From: Paramecium tetraurelia
Lineage: Eukaryota; Ciliophora; Oligohymenophorea; Peniculida; Parameciidae
Direction of reading: 5' to 3'
Assembly: GCF_000165425.1 (NCBI RefSeq)
Contig: NW_001799055.1
Coordinates: forward strand, 537,677 to 601,676
DNA length: 64,000 nucleotides
Part shown: positions 23,924 to 35,475 of the stretch, in pieces
How positions within the stretch are numbered: position 1 is the first letter of the stretch
Layout: each line of letters opens with the position of its first letter
Program-made: the position numbers and the translations under genes
Notes under the pieces: model-generated
What the model was told of the DNA's origin: nothing
Databases searched by the model: none
The model's input: only the letters and a program-made list of their open reading frames with translations

Positions 23924-25089
23924 ATGAAGAACAATCTTTTTGGAGGAATCCCATTCAATTGTGGTGAAAGATATAGGTTGATAAAACTGGTTGGTACAGG
24001 TGCCTATGGTTCAGTGGTTCTGGGTTTTGATCAATAAAACTAGAATATGAAAGTTTAATCATACTCCTATATGCATAGGTGGCTATCAAGAAACTCAATT
24101 AAATCGAAGATGTCATTGATGCAAAAAGAATCCTAAGGGAAATCAAAATCCAAAGATCAATGAATCATTAAAATATTCTCAAAATATATGACATTATTTA
24201 CGACAAAAAGACTGATCGATTTGGAGATATTTATATAGTAAGTCCCTACTTTCCAGTTGACCTCGATAAAATTATTAAAAGCAGTCAAGAATTGACAGTC
24301 ACTCAAGTCTAATTTATTATGTATCAACTATGCAAGGGACTCTACTATTTGCATTCCTCTGGTTCCATTCATAGAGATATCAAGCCAGGAAATATATTGG
24401 CAAATGAAAAATGCGAAGTTTGCTATTGTGATTTTGGCTTTGCTAGAAAGTACGATGAACTTCATGATTAATTCGAAGAGAACATGACTGAATACGTAGT
24501 CACTCGATATTACAGAGCCCCTGAAATCATGTTATCTAGTTAATAATACTCAAAACCAGTAGACATCTGGTCTTTGGGATGCACCTTCGCTGAACTTATG
24601 AGTCGCAAAACTCTCTTCAATGCTCCAAATTACATACAAATGCTTAAGATGTTCTTTAATATCTTAGGCAAACCCTCTGATGATGAACTTAATCAATTTG
24701 TTACCAATGAAAATGCTCATTCCTTTCTGTAAACCTTGCCCCCAAAACCAAAGCAACCTGCATCAAATAGTGTTCCATATCCTGATCCTAAAGCCAGAGA
24801 TCTACTTGATTAGATGCTTGAAATCAACCCAAAAAACAGAATTACTGCTTAAAAAGTATGCATTATCTCACATTAGTGTTTAGAACACCCTTTTTTCGAG
24901 TCGATTAGAAACCAAGCAGAAGAAATCACATTTGCTGGTAACCTAGAATGCGATTTTGAAAATGATGATTCTATTACCCTAAACAATTTGAAACAACTAA
25001 TTTTGATTGAAATCAATCAAATCAAAGCAAAGAATAATGAAGCATAAATTGTTATCGAAGAAGAGATGAAAAGACTTAACCTTTATTGA
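23924..25089 (+). CDS. MAP kinase, ERK type (TEY activation loop)
   Basis: The spliced product is 372 residues, the normal MAPK length. Motifs in order: [33 protein letters not shown], activation loop [15 protein letters not shown] and [13 protein letters not shown]. All catalytic residues are present, and T-E-Y is the dual phosphorylation site of ERK kinases. Note Gly in KPGN where most MAPKs have KPxN with Ser or Ala. The introns are 24053-24078 (26 nt, unusual GTTT donor) and 24856-24876 (21 nt). The second is a multiple of three with no TGA, and was called because RITAQK-CLEHPFF then matches the family. It acts in the cytosol or nucleus downstream of a MAPKK. Confidence 0.93.
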
Positions 25090-26049
25090 TTTATTTAATT
25101 ATAACAAATATTAAAATATTTAATCATCTTATTTTTATTCTTGATTTCATCACAATCCTTTTGTTTATTATTAAATATATAAAATTTATGTATTAAATGT
25201 ATCATAAATTTTAAGGTATTAAAATTAATGAATATAATTTGGTTTATGTGTTTTGATTCTGAGAAAAGTCTAAATTGAAATTGCAACTTCAATTTCTGGC
25301 TTAGAATAATATTATAATAAAGACCCTATTATTATTTCTGGAATATTTGGAAGCCATTATAATATTATTAGATTGTAAGTTTATTTCATTTATTGAAATT
25401 TAATAACAATATTAGCTTTATGTGATATATAAGGACTAACTCGAAAGTATTTGGTATTATTATATAGATCAATTTAATAAAGATACCAAATTAGTTAATT
25501 TAATCTCAGAATTTACTACTTAAATAGTACTATATTCTAATTAATCACTTAAAATTTTCTAATTAAATAAATTAATAATAATAATCATTTGAGTTAATGT
25601 AAGTTAGAAATAAAGGTTAGACATATTTAACTACTTGATTATCTTGATTTAATTAACATACATAACCATTAAAGTGTTGATAATTATTTAATCTATTGAT
25701 TATTATTAAATAAATAAGTATTGCAGGATTGCTTGAATAAAGACTTGGAACTATGTTATTGAGATTAGATATAGTTTTATATTTGAATTAGTAAGTTGAT
25801 TAAATTCACTTATAAATGTCTTTTATAATAACTTTTTTTAGAATTGAAATTCATTACTTATTATTTAATAAGTAGTAGAATTTAGGTTTTAATAACATGT
25901 TTTATTATTCGATAAATAATTTAATGCAAATCCATCAGGCTTAGTAAGTTAATTACTTTACACTACATTCTTATGGAAATGTAATTTGATCTTAATTAAC
26001 TTATGAAAAACAACTACTGAAAAATAATTTTAAGATAACAATAAAAATA
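25090..26049. other. AT-rich intergenic region
   Basis: There are 960 bp without a supported gene on either strand. Composition is extremely AT-rich, with dense TGA and short direct repeats of TTAATTA type. Confidence 0.45.
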
Positions 26050-26542
26050 ATGATTTCTTAGCAATTAAAGGTGGGATTCTATGATAATACAATTCCTAAA
26101 TTTAAAATATAATTGACTAATCGTCCTACTTATGAAAAACAATCGATGAATCTAAGAAGAAAAATGGAGATTGGCATCAAATAGGAGTCAATTTAAATCT
26201 AACAGTTATAGAAATAACAAAATCATTTATGGAGATTAAGGGTTTAGAATACTTAAGAATATCATAAAAAGCAGAGCAATCTAATATTTCGATCAAATAC
26301 AATTAATATTAAGAATTCTAATTCATTAAACAGCCAAAAATGCGTTCATCTCATATATAAAAGTCCTTAAAAAGCAATCACAGAAAGGGGGAAACATCAG
26401 AAGCCGAATGTAAAATAATTTGAATTAATTTAAGGAGATAGGTTTAATTAATAGATCCTTGGATTGTCAAAATATGAATGAAATATTGAATGATAGAAAC
26501 TAGATATACAAAAGAAGAACCTTAAGATTAAGTTTGGTTTGA
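26050..26542 (+). CDS. Candidate unknown gene, splice structure uncertain
   Basis: With a 34-nt intron (26123-26156) the frame from ATG 26050 to TGA 26540-26542 is open for 152 residues, basic and Asn/Lys/Gln-rich (EKWRLASNRSQFKSNSYRNN, GDQGFRILKNIIKSRAIQYF). A second forward frame is also open over 26155-26420 and could be the real one, using ATG 26229 and a 32-nt intron (26410-26441). Spacing to the convergent kinase gene (stop 26565) is 22 bp, which favours a real gene ending here. No domain was recognised. Confidence 0.42.
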
Positions 26543-26564
26543 TTTATTCATATTTTAACTTTTA

Positions 26565-28253
26565 TCATATTATTTTCTTTGGGATAAGGAGATTGGTTGA
26601 TGTAGCAATGTTATTCTTGGGAGATGTCACTAGATTTGTAATTGTATTTCTTCCATAAAACCTCTGTGTATTGATAGGAGGAATTTGAGTTCTGTCGTAG
26701 GTTTCCACTCTGTTCCTGAAAGTACCTGCCTCTAAAGTTGAATCATTATTCAGTCTATTCAAACCCATAAAAAAAGATGTCTCTGATTTTCGGAATGAAT
26801 TTTGTTTGACAATAGGTTTTTATTTTTGTTTGATGGGACTAAGGGATACTTATGTTGATTCAGTAAGTGCAGGCAAAAGGATTTTATTTGATTAGGATCC
26901 TCTTAGATGTTTTTTTGGAGACTCTGGATCTTTTGGAACAATGAATTATTCATTATCAACACTGAATTATTATTGTAGTTTGATTTTTTTTAATTCTCTA
27001 ATTGGTGATTCATTTGTTTAATTGAGGATGGCATTCAATTAATAATGTTTTCCCTTGTATGGGATGTTATTGAGTGTACGAAATGATTTTAAAATTTTGG
27101 TAGGTCTTTGTATTGATAATTTATTGAAGAATTGTTGGATTTTAGGACTGTTGGTATCTTCGCATTCCTGTTCATAATTGTCTTCATCAAACTCTACAAT
27201 TGATATTTTGAATTCTCCTAAATCAGTTTTGGATTAAATTGGCGACTGTTTGATTGAATCTTGTTGAACTTGATTTAAAAATAAAACAGCCTTGAAGTAT
27301 TAAAAAACCTAATTGTAATAAAAACGATACTTTCTTTTTTAATTCTTGGCAAGTACCAAATTCTTTAACACTCATTGGAATAGGATGATTAAAATTACGA
27401 GTGATCCAAGGATGAACCAATGCTTAAGCAGCTGTATATCGAGAATCCTAATCGTATTGCAACAACCTTTGGAGGAGATCTCTTGCCAATGGGGATGCAT
27501 GTAAGGGTTGCTCATATTTAAGGTCTGGAAAACTATTGATGAACTCCTTTTTGGTTGAAATTCGAGGATAAAATGGATGTTTGCCTTGATTTAATAGCAT
27601 AAACAAGACGACACCACACGACCACATATCAACAGCTTTGTTGTATGCTTTATTTAAAATTTATTCAGGTGCCATAAATATAAATGTGCCACATTATTAC
27701 GAAACTGTTTGATAATATCGAATTTCAGGCATGTACTGATAACTCAAGCCGAAGTCAGCAATCTTAACACTCGAAAGATCCTCACTATTTTTAATTAAGA
27801 TATTATCTAATCATGTTACTATTCAAACAAATACCTGGTTTAATATCTCGATGGATAATCTATTTGGAATGGAGATATTCTATAGCTGTGAATATTGATT
27901 TCATGATGCCACTTATTGTTTGCTCCTCTAAACTTTTTTTCATATAATCACTCAGAGAACCACCTCCAGCATATTCCATTATCAAATACTGACTGTTTCC
28001 CTGTTTAAAATACTATTTTTAATCTCAACAATCTAAACCTTGTAAAATTTAATAATGTTTTTGTGTTTCAGACTTTCCATAATTGATGTTTCCTATAATT
28101 ATGCCCCTTGCATACACTATTCATTTCACATTTATTTACTTTTATTGCTACTTCTTCTCCTTTGTACGAGGCCTTGTACACTTGTCCAAATGCCCCTTCA
28201 CCAATTTTCTCAATTATTTTTAGCTCCTTTTCCTTCAGAAAATCATGTTTCAT
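26565..28253 (-). CDS. Ser/Thr protein kinase (CAMK/ULK-like)
   Basis: The spliced product is 529 residues with four introns (28117-28139, 28013-28038, 27807-27834, 27309-27330; 22-28 nt). The kinase domain is at residues about 12-260: GEGAFGQVYKA, VAIK, Glu-bearing helix C (LQETSIMESLKH), HRDIKPDNILI, DFGLSYQ, CGTFIFMAPEQIL and DMWSCGVVLFMLL. All catalytic residues are intact. The loop and gatekeeper region resemble CAMK or ULK-type kinases. The C-terminal half is Ser/Lys/Asn/Pro-rich and likely disordered, without a calmodulin site that I can point to. Substrates are unknown. Confidence 0.9.
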
Positions 28254-28508
28254 ATTAATTATTATAAATTAAATATATATAGCTACTAAGAATCTTAATT
28301 TATCAGAGCACAGTGTAAGTTAATAATCACTTATTTAATCCCAATTTTAAGTTGAAATCAATCTATATTTAGTTCATCCAAGCTCACAACCTATCCAATA
28401 GATATGATCATACTGATAAATCTTCAAGGTACAGAATTGAAATAAATTAAGTATTTAAAGTCATAATCTGTATAAATATATTTTAACTAAAATTACGTAA
28501 TGACCAAT

Positions 28509-29045
28509 ATGCGATTTAGTTTAGACGCATCTTTCCATTCCTACTAGTTTTGTGATATCGAAATTAATGACAGGACTCAAAATCTCCCACATTTTGAACC
28601 CATTCACATACTCTCTCAACAAAATAAATTTAACAACTTAAAAAAAGAAATAAAGCTGTCTCCCTTAATCAACTATGATAATAATAACACTTCATTAATG
28701 TATTATTAAATAAAAGTTTAAAAAATGAGAGTTAAAAAGGCAATATAATCCAGGAGTTCTAAATACCGCAGAATACCTGATTTGGATTATAATTCCAATC
28801 TAAGAATCATATAACCTTCCTCAAAGACTATGAAAATTACTCAAAGAATATCTTCATAACCATAGCGATTGCCCACCAAATCCTTTTGTGATTTCAAAGA
28901 TGGCAAAGTCTATCAACAAAAAGTACAAACAAAAATTAAAACTCGATTACCTAGCATCGAAAAACATCAAATCGAAACCCTATCTAAAAGCTCTTTGAAT
29001 TGTTGGACAAGATAGACCACTTCCAGTTTATTTCAAGAAAACTGA
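28509..29045 (+). CDS. Basic low-complexity protein, unknown
   Basis: An intronless frame of 178 residues runs from ATG 28509 to TGA 29043-29045. It is Ser/Lys/Arg/Gln-rich with little predicted structure (KKAIQSRSSKYRRIPDLDYN, TRLPSIEKHQIETLSKSSL). Length without TGA and codon composition support coding. No domain was recognised. Similar small polar proteins lie at 33001, 55258 and 55876. Confidence 0.65.
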
Positions 29046-29496
29046 TGACTAAACTTTATGTATATAGAATAATCAAATTATATATTTATCGTTATTTAGA
29101 TTGCCAATATTCCAATTCTGTCCATATAATTGTAACTCGAACTCTTAAATTATTGAAGCATATTAGACAAAATTTATATTGTAGAACAAAAAGGATTTCA
29201 AAAGATATCTCTTTTATCTTTTGAAATAAGTTAAATATTAAAAATCCAATGCAATATAGAGAGTTTTTCTGCATCTGCCTCAAATTGAAGCCATTTCTGG
29301 ATTCCTATTGATATAACATTTAATATTATTATACTCACCAAAATTTAAATTTGGAATGGATTATCAATTTCTAAATGTTACTTCATCAGAATTAACTCTC
29401 TCAGATTGTATTAGTGTTTTGATAACCATTCATTCTCATTTAAAATTTTGTATATTTTTTCAGAGAACACACAAAAAATCATTAAATAATAATTAA
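29046..29496. other. Intergenic spacer
   Basis: These 450 bp are AT-rich with no supported gene. The - strand frame here (29092-29283) has no partner exon or domain. Confidence 0.4.
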
Positions 29497-30345
29497 ATGA
29501 ATCGAATTCATCATTATTCAGGATTAGACAGTCGGCAAAAATCTGGATAGGAAGGAACAGAGCCAGCATCTACGAATAATAGGCTTACTAGAAGTTTAGG
29601 GAAGAGCAGATCTTCCTTTAATAACAGCGTTTCCCAATCAATTACTAGTTCGATATAGAAGGGAAAATCTTATTACTTGAATCAATTAGAAGCGTACTAT
29701 AATATGCATTTAATTGAAATATTGGCAGGTTCGTTTTTAGTTAATTAAGGGGTTGTCTCCGATAGATGAGAAGATGGAATTGCTCAATAAATTTAAGGAA
29801 TTGTTCCAATAGATAGTCGAGTAATTATAAGACCTACTATTCCTTATTAAATAAGTTGATTTTGAAGCTCCCAACTTTGAAGAACTGTATTAGACGGATG
29901 CTGAATATTTCAGTGAGACTGTATATAGGGATATAAAGGTATCTTTATTTCCCCATATATTAGCATCTTGAATAACAACACTATGATCTAATTTACTCAT
30001 CTAGTTTAAGATTTTTACCAAATATTTTAGATTGTCTCTAATATAATTTCGAAATTGATATTTATGAATTTGATATCCGTAATTGGGCATAGTAAGGATT
30101 GGATCATATTCTGAAATTTAGTGGATTAAGAAGATCATTTCGTTAACCTGTTGGTTGCTGTTAAAGATATTGCAAATGCATAGCAGATTTATTTAAAGGG
30201 AATAGACAAAGAAGATGAAAAAATTCAACAATTAATAAAAACAACCAATTAATTGTTACTGAATATGATTAAATTTATGTAACTAACTATTCATCATAAT
30301 TCCATATTTATGGCTAAATTTTCGAATGAAATTTAGGATATTTGA
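29497..30345 (+). CDS. Unknown helical protein, long introns for this window
   Basis: The model has introns 29729-29765 (37 nt), 29939-29963 (25 nt) and 30079-30121 (43 nt), giving 247 residues. Each intron restores an otherwise broken frame, and the total is a multiple of three. The N-terminus is polar (Ser/Arg-rich). From about residue 70 it is acidic and helical (DEKMELLNKFKELFQQIVEQ, HFVNLLVAVKDIANAQQIYL, NQLLLNMIKFMQLTIHH). Two introns longer than the typical 20-30 nt make the model less certain. A frame-damaged gene is the alternative. No family was recognised. Confidence 0.55.
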
Positions 30346-30666
30346 TAGCAATAAACAGAGAAACATCAATTAAATTTTCCTGAAGATTTAGCGTATTTGC
30401 AATCATTTTCTATTTTAAAGGAACCAGAAGCATTGGGTGGCTTCATTCCATTATGAGTTATTCTCTCTGGTGGTCTTAGATTTATGCTACGCCTTTATTA
30501 AGATCGAATTGTATATTAATTATTTTGGCATTATTTTGGATCATTCAGAGATTGTCTTAAATTAATTATTAATAGTCCTCATCTATCTTACATTATGTAT
30601 TCTGTATCATAAATTAATATCTAATATTTCCTAAATAGAAATAAAGTCTTTCATTAATATTAATCC
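30346..30666. other. Spacer with open but unassigned frames
   Basis: These 320 bp lie between two + strand genes. Two forward frames lack TGA for much of the stretch and could be a lost C-terminus or leader of either neighbour, but no splice linking them was found. Confidence 0.35.
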
Positions 30667-32243
30667 ATGATAATGAATGAATTGTACATCGATAATTACA
30701 AGATAATATTGAATGAAATTCTTGGAAAAGGAGTCTATGGAACAGTCTATGGTTGTCGGTCATTAACCGAACCTCAGCTCCTTTTATGTGCAAAAGTAAG
30801 AAAATACAATATTTTAGAAAATGATGATCTCAGATAAATCAATATAAACTTGTGCAGAAAGGGAAAAATAGATTTCAGAAATCATTTCTTAACATCAATC
30901 TAATCAAAACATAGTCAAAGTTTATTACGTAAAATATCTACCAGAATAGAAAGTATTGATAATTATTATGGAAAAATGTGATGCTAATTTAAAATAGTAC
31001 TTAGAATTAAAAGATCCAAAAACTTTTAGTGAGAATGAATTTCTTGATTTTTTAGATTAATTCTTAACTGGATATTCTTTTCTTTTTGATCGAGACATAA
31101 TACATAGAGATATTAAACCAGAAAACATATTAATTAAAAGAGAAAAAAAAATAATTTATAAGCTATCTGACTTTGGAACAGCAAAAATTTATAAAGCTAA
31201 CGATTTTGAATTTACTAAAATTGGCACACCTGCTTATGTAGCACCTGAAATAAATTCATAACTTAATGACTGCGAAGTTTATAATAATTTTGTAAATTTG
31301 AAAAAATTCTAACATTCGAAAAGTCAAGTAGATGTTTATTCAGTATTAATACATTATAAAAATTAGCTTGGTTTAATTCTTTATGAGATGACATATGGTA
31401 AACTTCCTTTTGAGAAAAGATTAGATTCTATTGTGGATTTTGCATAAAAAATAAAAGCTAATCCTTTGATATTACCAGGAGCCTCAAAATTCAAGGAAAT
31501 CATTGCGAAAATGTTAGTATACTATCCTGATTAAAGATTGTCTTTTGAATATTTGTATAAATTTGTCAAAGATTATAAAAAAGAGTCAGGTCATTGTCCA
31601 AGTCCAATCTAATTTAAAATTGATATTGGAAATTGTAATCTCAGAAAAAATATTAAAGTATAGAACACACCATTTAGCCACAAAATTAACATATAAAATA
31701 ATCCTAATTAAATAAATTAACCTCATATTTAACCTAATCCACATCCTTTTTAATAGAAACCGAATTAATTTGCAGGGGTTTAGAATCATTTTTAGCCAAA
31801 TTAAGCTCCAAATTAAAATTTACCACCTCCTCCATAATAAATTCCTGATCCAATTTAAATATAACAACCTATTCGTAGTTCTATTCCTCCACAATAAAAG
31901 ATAAAAGAATATATGCAATTTATATTGTAATTGTAAAAAGCTTAAACTTAGAAATGATCATGGTGACCTAATTAAGGAAGAAATCAAAATGTGTTTTTCA
32001 TTTTATGTTAAAAACTCAACTTTTTCATTTGAATAACTAAGAGACTTAATACGAATTTTTAAGAGGTAAATACAAAACCCAGATAATTGCTAAAGCTAAA
32101 CCTTATATTTTTTCTACTGCATACTTTCTCTACTTAATGGTAATGAAGTTCTAAATCTTCAGTTCTTTCAAGATAAGTAATTAAAAGTAGAAATTCAAAC
32201 AATATACAAGAGTTTAGTTGATAAAGGGACTTTATAATATTGA
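30667..32243 (+). CDS. Ser/Thr protein kinase with Gln/Pro-rich linker
   Basis: The spliced product is 501 residues, with introns 30796-30817 (22 nt), 31343-31366 (24 nt) and 31927-31951 (25 nt). Kinase motifs: GKGVYGTVYG, lysine in LLCAKK, HRDIKPENILI, DFGTAKIY, GTPAYVAPEI and, after removing the 24-nt intron, DVYSLGLILYEM. All key residues are present. An Asn/Gln/Pro-rich linker (residues about 320-390) leads to a helical C-terminal region (ELRDLIRIFK-type: EQLRDLIRIFKRQIQN). The 24-nt intron is a multiple of three without TGA and was inferred from domain fit. Coding-like sequence continues past the TGA at 32241-32243 (see next entry), so the protein may be longer. Atg1/ULK-like is possible but unproven. 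Confidence 0.8.
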
Positions 32244-33000
32244 TATTAAATAATATTATATTTTATAGAAATGAATGATTACTTATATGATTATTATATT
32301 TGGTTTTGAATAAGGTTATGGAAAGTATTTGCAAGCACTTTTGCTCTTAAACATTTCAATAAGAATACTAAAATCAGTTTAAGTAGATTATAACAGTTTA
32401 CATTACTGAAATAAATGATTTCTTGAAATATCATAATATTTTGAGAAAAGAATTTAGATTTAACAGATATCTCATTAGTTATATTATTTATAATAAATTA
32501 AATGTGAATCTATCAAAATTGTTATTTTTTTGGAAATGCGACAAATTAATAGATACACAGGAGCGTCGGCTTTCAAATAAATATTTTATATCAATGGTTT
32601 TAAGTACTATGTATAAGTCTTAGTTTATATAAATTTCAAAAATACATGCTGACAGTGCTTGATTTTATTAAGCTCAAGATTTCTATGATTCCTAAATAGA
32701 GTATTTTTGTTTTATATAAAATGATGATAATAATTATTGATTAAGTAGAGTATTTATTGCTGCAAATATATCAATAAATAGAAAAGAATGCTAAAACGGA
32801 TTATTTATAGAATATGAATTAATACACAATAATAAACTTAAATTGTACATTTGTTTGGATTATAATATAAATGAATCTTTTTATAAAAATATTATTATAA
32901 TATTAATGACGTAAATTAATATTACTGAAAACTAGTAAATAGGAAGTCTTAAACTAATTCAATAATAGGGATAATTAATTTAAATTAAAAATAAAGAGAA
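32244..33000 (+). pseudogene. Interrupted coding-like sequence, likely continuation or decayed C-terminus of the kinase
   Basis: Downstream of the kinase stop, good protein-like stretches continue on the same strand: MNDYLYDYYI near 32272, FALKHFNKNTKI near 32350, a 66-codon run at 32423-32623 (KYHNILRKEFRFNRYLISY...) and FIAANISINRKECQNGLFIE near 32750. In-frame TGA codons at about 32317, 32660 and 32738 interrupt them. Some can be removed by plausible introns (a 33-nt one near 32303 and a 20-nt one near 32376), but others would need 18-, 42- or 57-nt introns. Either this is a real extension with unusual introns or a decaying one. Confidence 0.45.
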
Positions 33001-33549
33001 ATGTACGGAAATAAAAACAAAAACGCAGCACTGATATCAATTTACTGTCAGAGATACAAAATGAGATTAAACTCAACCCCTCATGTCATTGCTAATTAAC
33101 TGTCCATAAACAATTTAAGTGGGTAGAGAGTGTAAACTGACTCAGCATAAATTCGAAGAATCAAAACAATGAGAAGTCAGAGATCTAAGTTATATTACAA
33201 GTCTGAGAGCAGAGAACCAATTAAATTTTCTAATTCATCCAAATTTTCATCAATTGATTCAAGAAAACATTCAAATTATGATTCTCATGTCAATACATCA
33301 ACTTCTGACAATGAAGACAAGGCTTTGACGATATCAAAAATGATCTTTTCCGTAAAGTCCCCTCTTTAAAGTTTAAGGTTTTAAGGATTTACTCTTGACA
33401 AAAAGCCTTCAAATATTGAAATGAACAGAAGGAAAACATTAAGAAATTCTTTATTTGCAAACTCTTATAAGAATTAACATTTTTTAATGACCGGAAATGA
33501 ATGTGGTTGGTCTAGAAAATCTTCAGAAAGTCTTATCTATCTATGTTGA
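33001..33549 (+). CDS. Ser/Asn/Arg-rich unknown protein
   Basis: An intronless frame of 182 residues runs from ATG 33001 to TGA 33547-33549. It is dominated by Ser, Asn, Arg and Lys (RSQRSKLYYKSESREPIKFS, SKFSSIDSRKHSNYDSH), typical of disordered, phosphorylatable ciliate proteins. ATG 33061 is an alternative start, since the interrupted frame of the preceding entry runs to about 33034. No domain was recognised. Confidence 0.65.
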
Positions 33550-35475
33550 TAAGGCTAGTAAGAAATTATTTGTATATAGTGAATATATGTTTATTCATTT
33601 TAAATATAATAACATAATAAATATTCTTAAATTCTAAAAATGAATAATATTATTCTAGAAGTATTGCATATCCTATTCTAGCCAAAAATACCTAAATAAC
33701 TTCAGATAATACAAACCAATTTATACGTTATTTTACAATTATTTAAGAAGGAAATACAAAATATTTATATAAAGGACTTATATTTGTAAAAAATATTAAA
33801 AATTTTACAAAATAGGTTTCTAATTCTAATTAACATAAATTCATGGGTTAAAAGTCAAAGAATAATAGTGTTATGAACAATCTAGCATATAAAATTGCTT
33901 TTTTATAAATATAAATCGAAAATCAATATATTTACGACGTCGAACGATAATAAAGTATACTCTGATTCGTTTAAGTTTATTAAAGTGTTAATTATTGTAT
34001 TGAAAATTACTACAAATAGAGCAAACTAACATTGAATAAGAACTTTCATATTATTAATTAATATTTTATTCATCTTAGGTTGAACCATCAAATTTTTGGT
34101 TTGTTTAAAAATAAATTTCTCACTTGTAATAAATAAAGGTTAACATTATGATTATTCTTTTAAATCAATAGAGAAAAAGGCATAATAATTAGATATTGGA
34201 TATTTATTGCTGATTTATTTAACCAATCAAATTAATTATGAATGTAATAAAACTGATTAGAAACTCAAATAATAAATTATTAACAAAACAATCCCTATTA
34301 TATTTTAAACATAAATTAGATTTTGTTTAACCTATGTATTTAGAATGATGTGTTGCTTATGCTATATCCTTTTTTATAATTGATTTTTTTAAAGTGAATA
34401 ACCTAAGCCATTTTGGATTAATTTTATTGATTATAATTTTAGATGATTTCAACATCGCAAGAGGGGACATATTTTCCATTAAACTACTTAGTTTTGGAAA
34501 AACTTCAAGATGAATTTTTTTTAAATTTTAATTTTTATTTTAAATAATACTATTTTACTAAAACAATTAAGCTTAATTATTATTCTTTATGAAAAATATG
34601 GTCAAATAGAATAAATTGCATAAATGATTGAATATGGTAACTAGAAGGATGTAAGACATGCTTTGAAGTTTTGAGGAAGATTCTATGATAATAATTAAAT
34701 TTTGCTTTCACTATAAATTTTTAGCTTAAAAGCTTAATTAATAATTAATTTAATATAAGGCATATTAATTATATTCAAATTTTCTATAATTAAACATCAA
34801 GAAGATGGTGGACTTAGAGTATTTTAATTTAAAATCCTTGGTCTCAATTTAGAAAAATTAATAATATGAGATGAAACCAAATTTGAGAGAAATTTCATAA
34901 ATTAAAAAGAAATCAAACTAGTGAAAAGTGTATTATAGATTCTTTTTCAATCCTAGTGTTAACATATATTTTTTATAAAGGAAGAGTTTGATCAAGATTC
35001 TAGAAAGTTCTAATTGCGATTATATTAATTGATAATTTGAAAAGTCTTTTATTTTGGACAATAAAATTAGGTGATAAAGAATGCAATTGTACTCTATCGG
35101 ATAGAAAACTGATTGTATACTTAATATAAATTCTTAAATATTACTACTTATGAATGCTATAATATTTTTTTATAAAAAAATTAATTATAAGGTAGATAAT
35201 TGCTGTTTTTAAAGACTAAATTTAACCACTAAAATAATAATTTCAGTGTTAAAGAGGATCTCTTATATATATAAATTATCTTCTTTAATCTTATAAAGAT
35301 TTCAACAAATAATTTAAACAAAATGCAGTGAAATTTATGGTGAAACATATTTATTGAATGGTAAAAATTAGAATTAAAAAAATTAAAGTCCCAAAGAATG
35401 ATCAGAAATCGATTGGGCTGATCAATGAAGGGCTTGAAATTTCCATGCTTTTTAATCAATATTTAATTTTAGTTT
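33550..35475. other. 1.9 kb AT-rich intergenic region
   Basis: One 78-codon + frame (33640-33876, Ile/Leu/Lys-rich) and a parallel second frame lack TGA, but composition is close to random AT-rich DNA. No domain, RNA gene or tandem repeat is seen. It should include the promoter of the large surface-protein gene. Confidence 0.4.
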
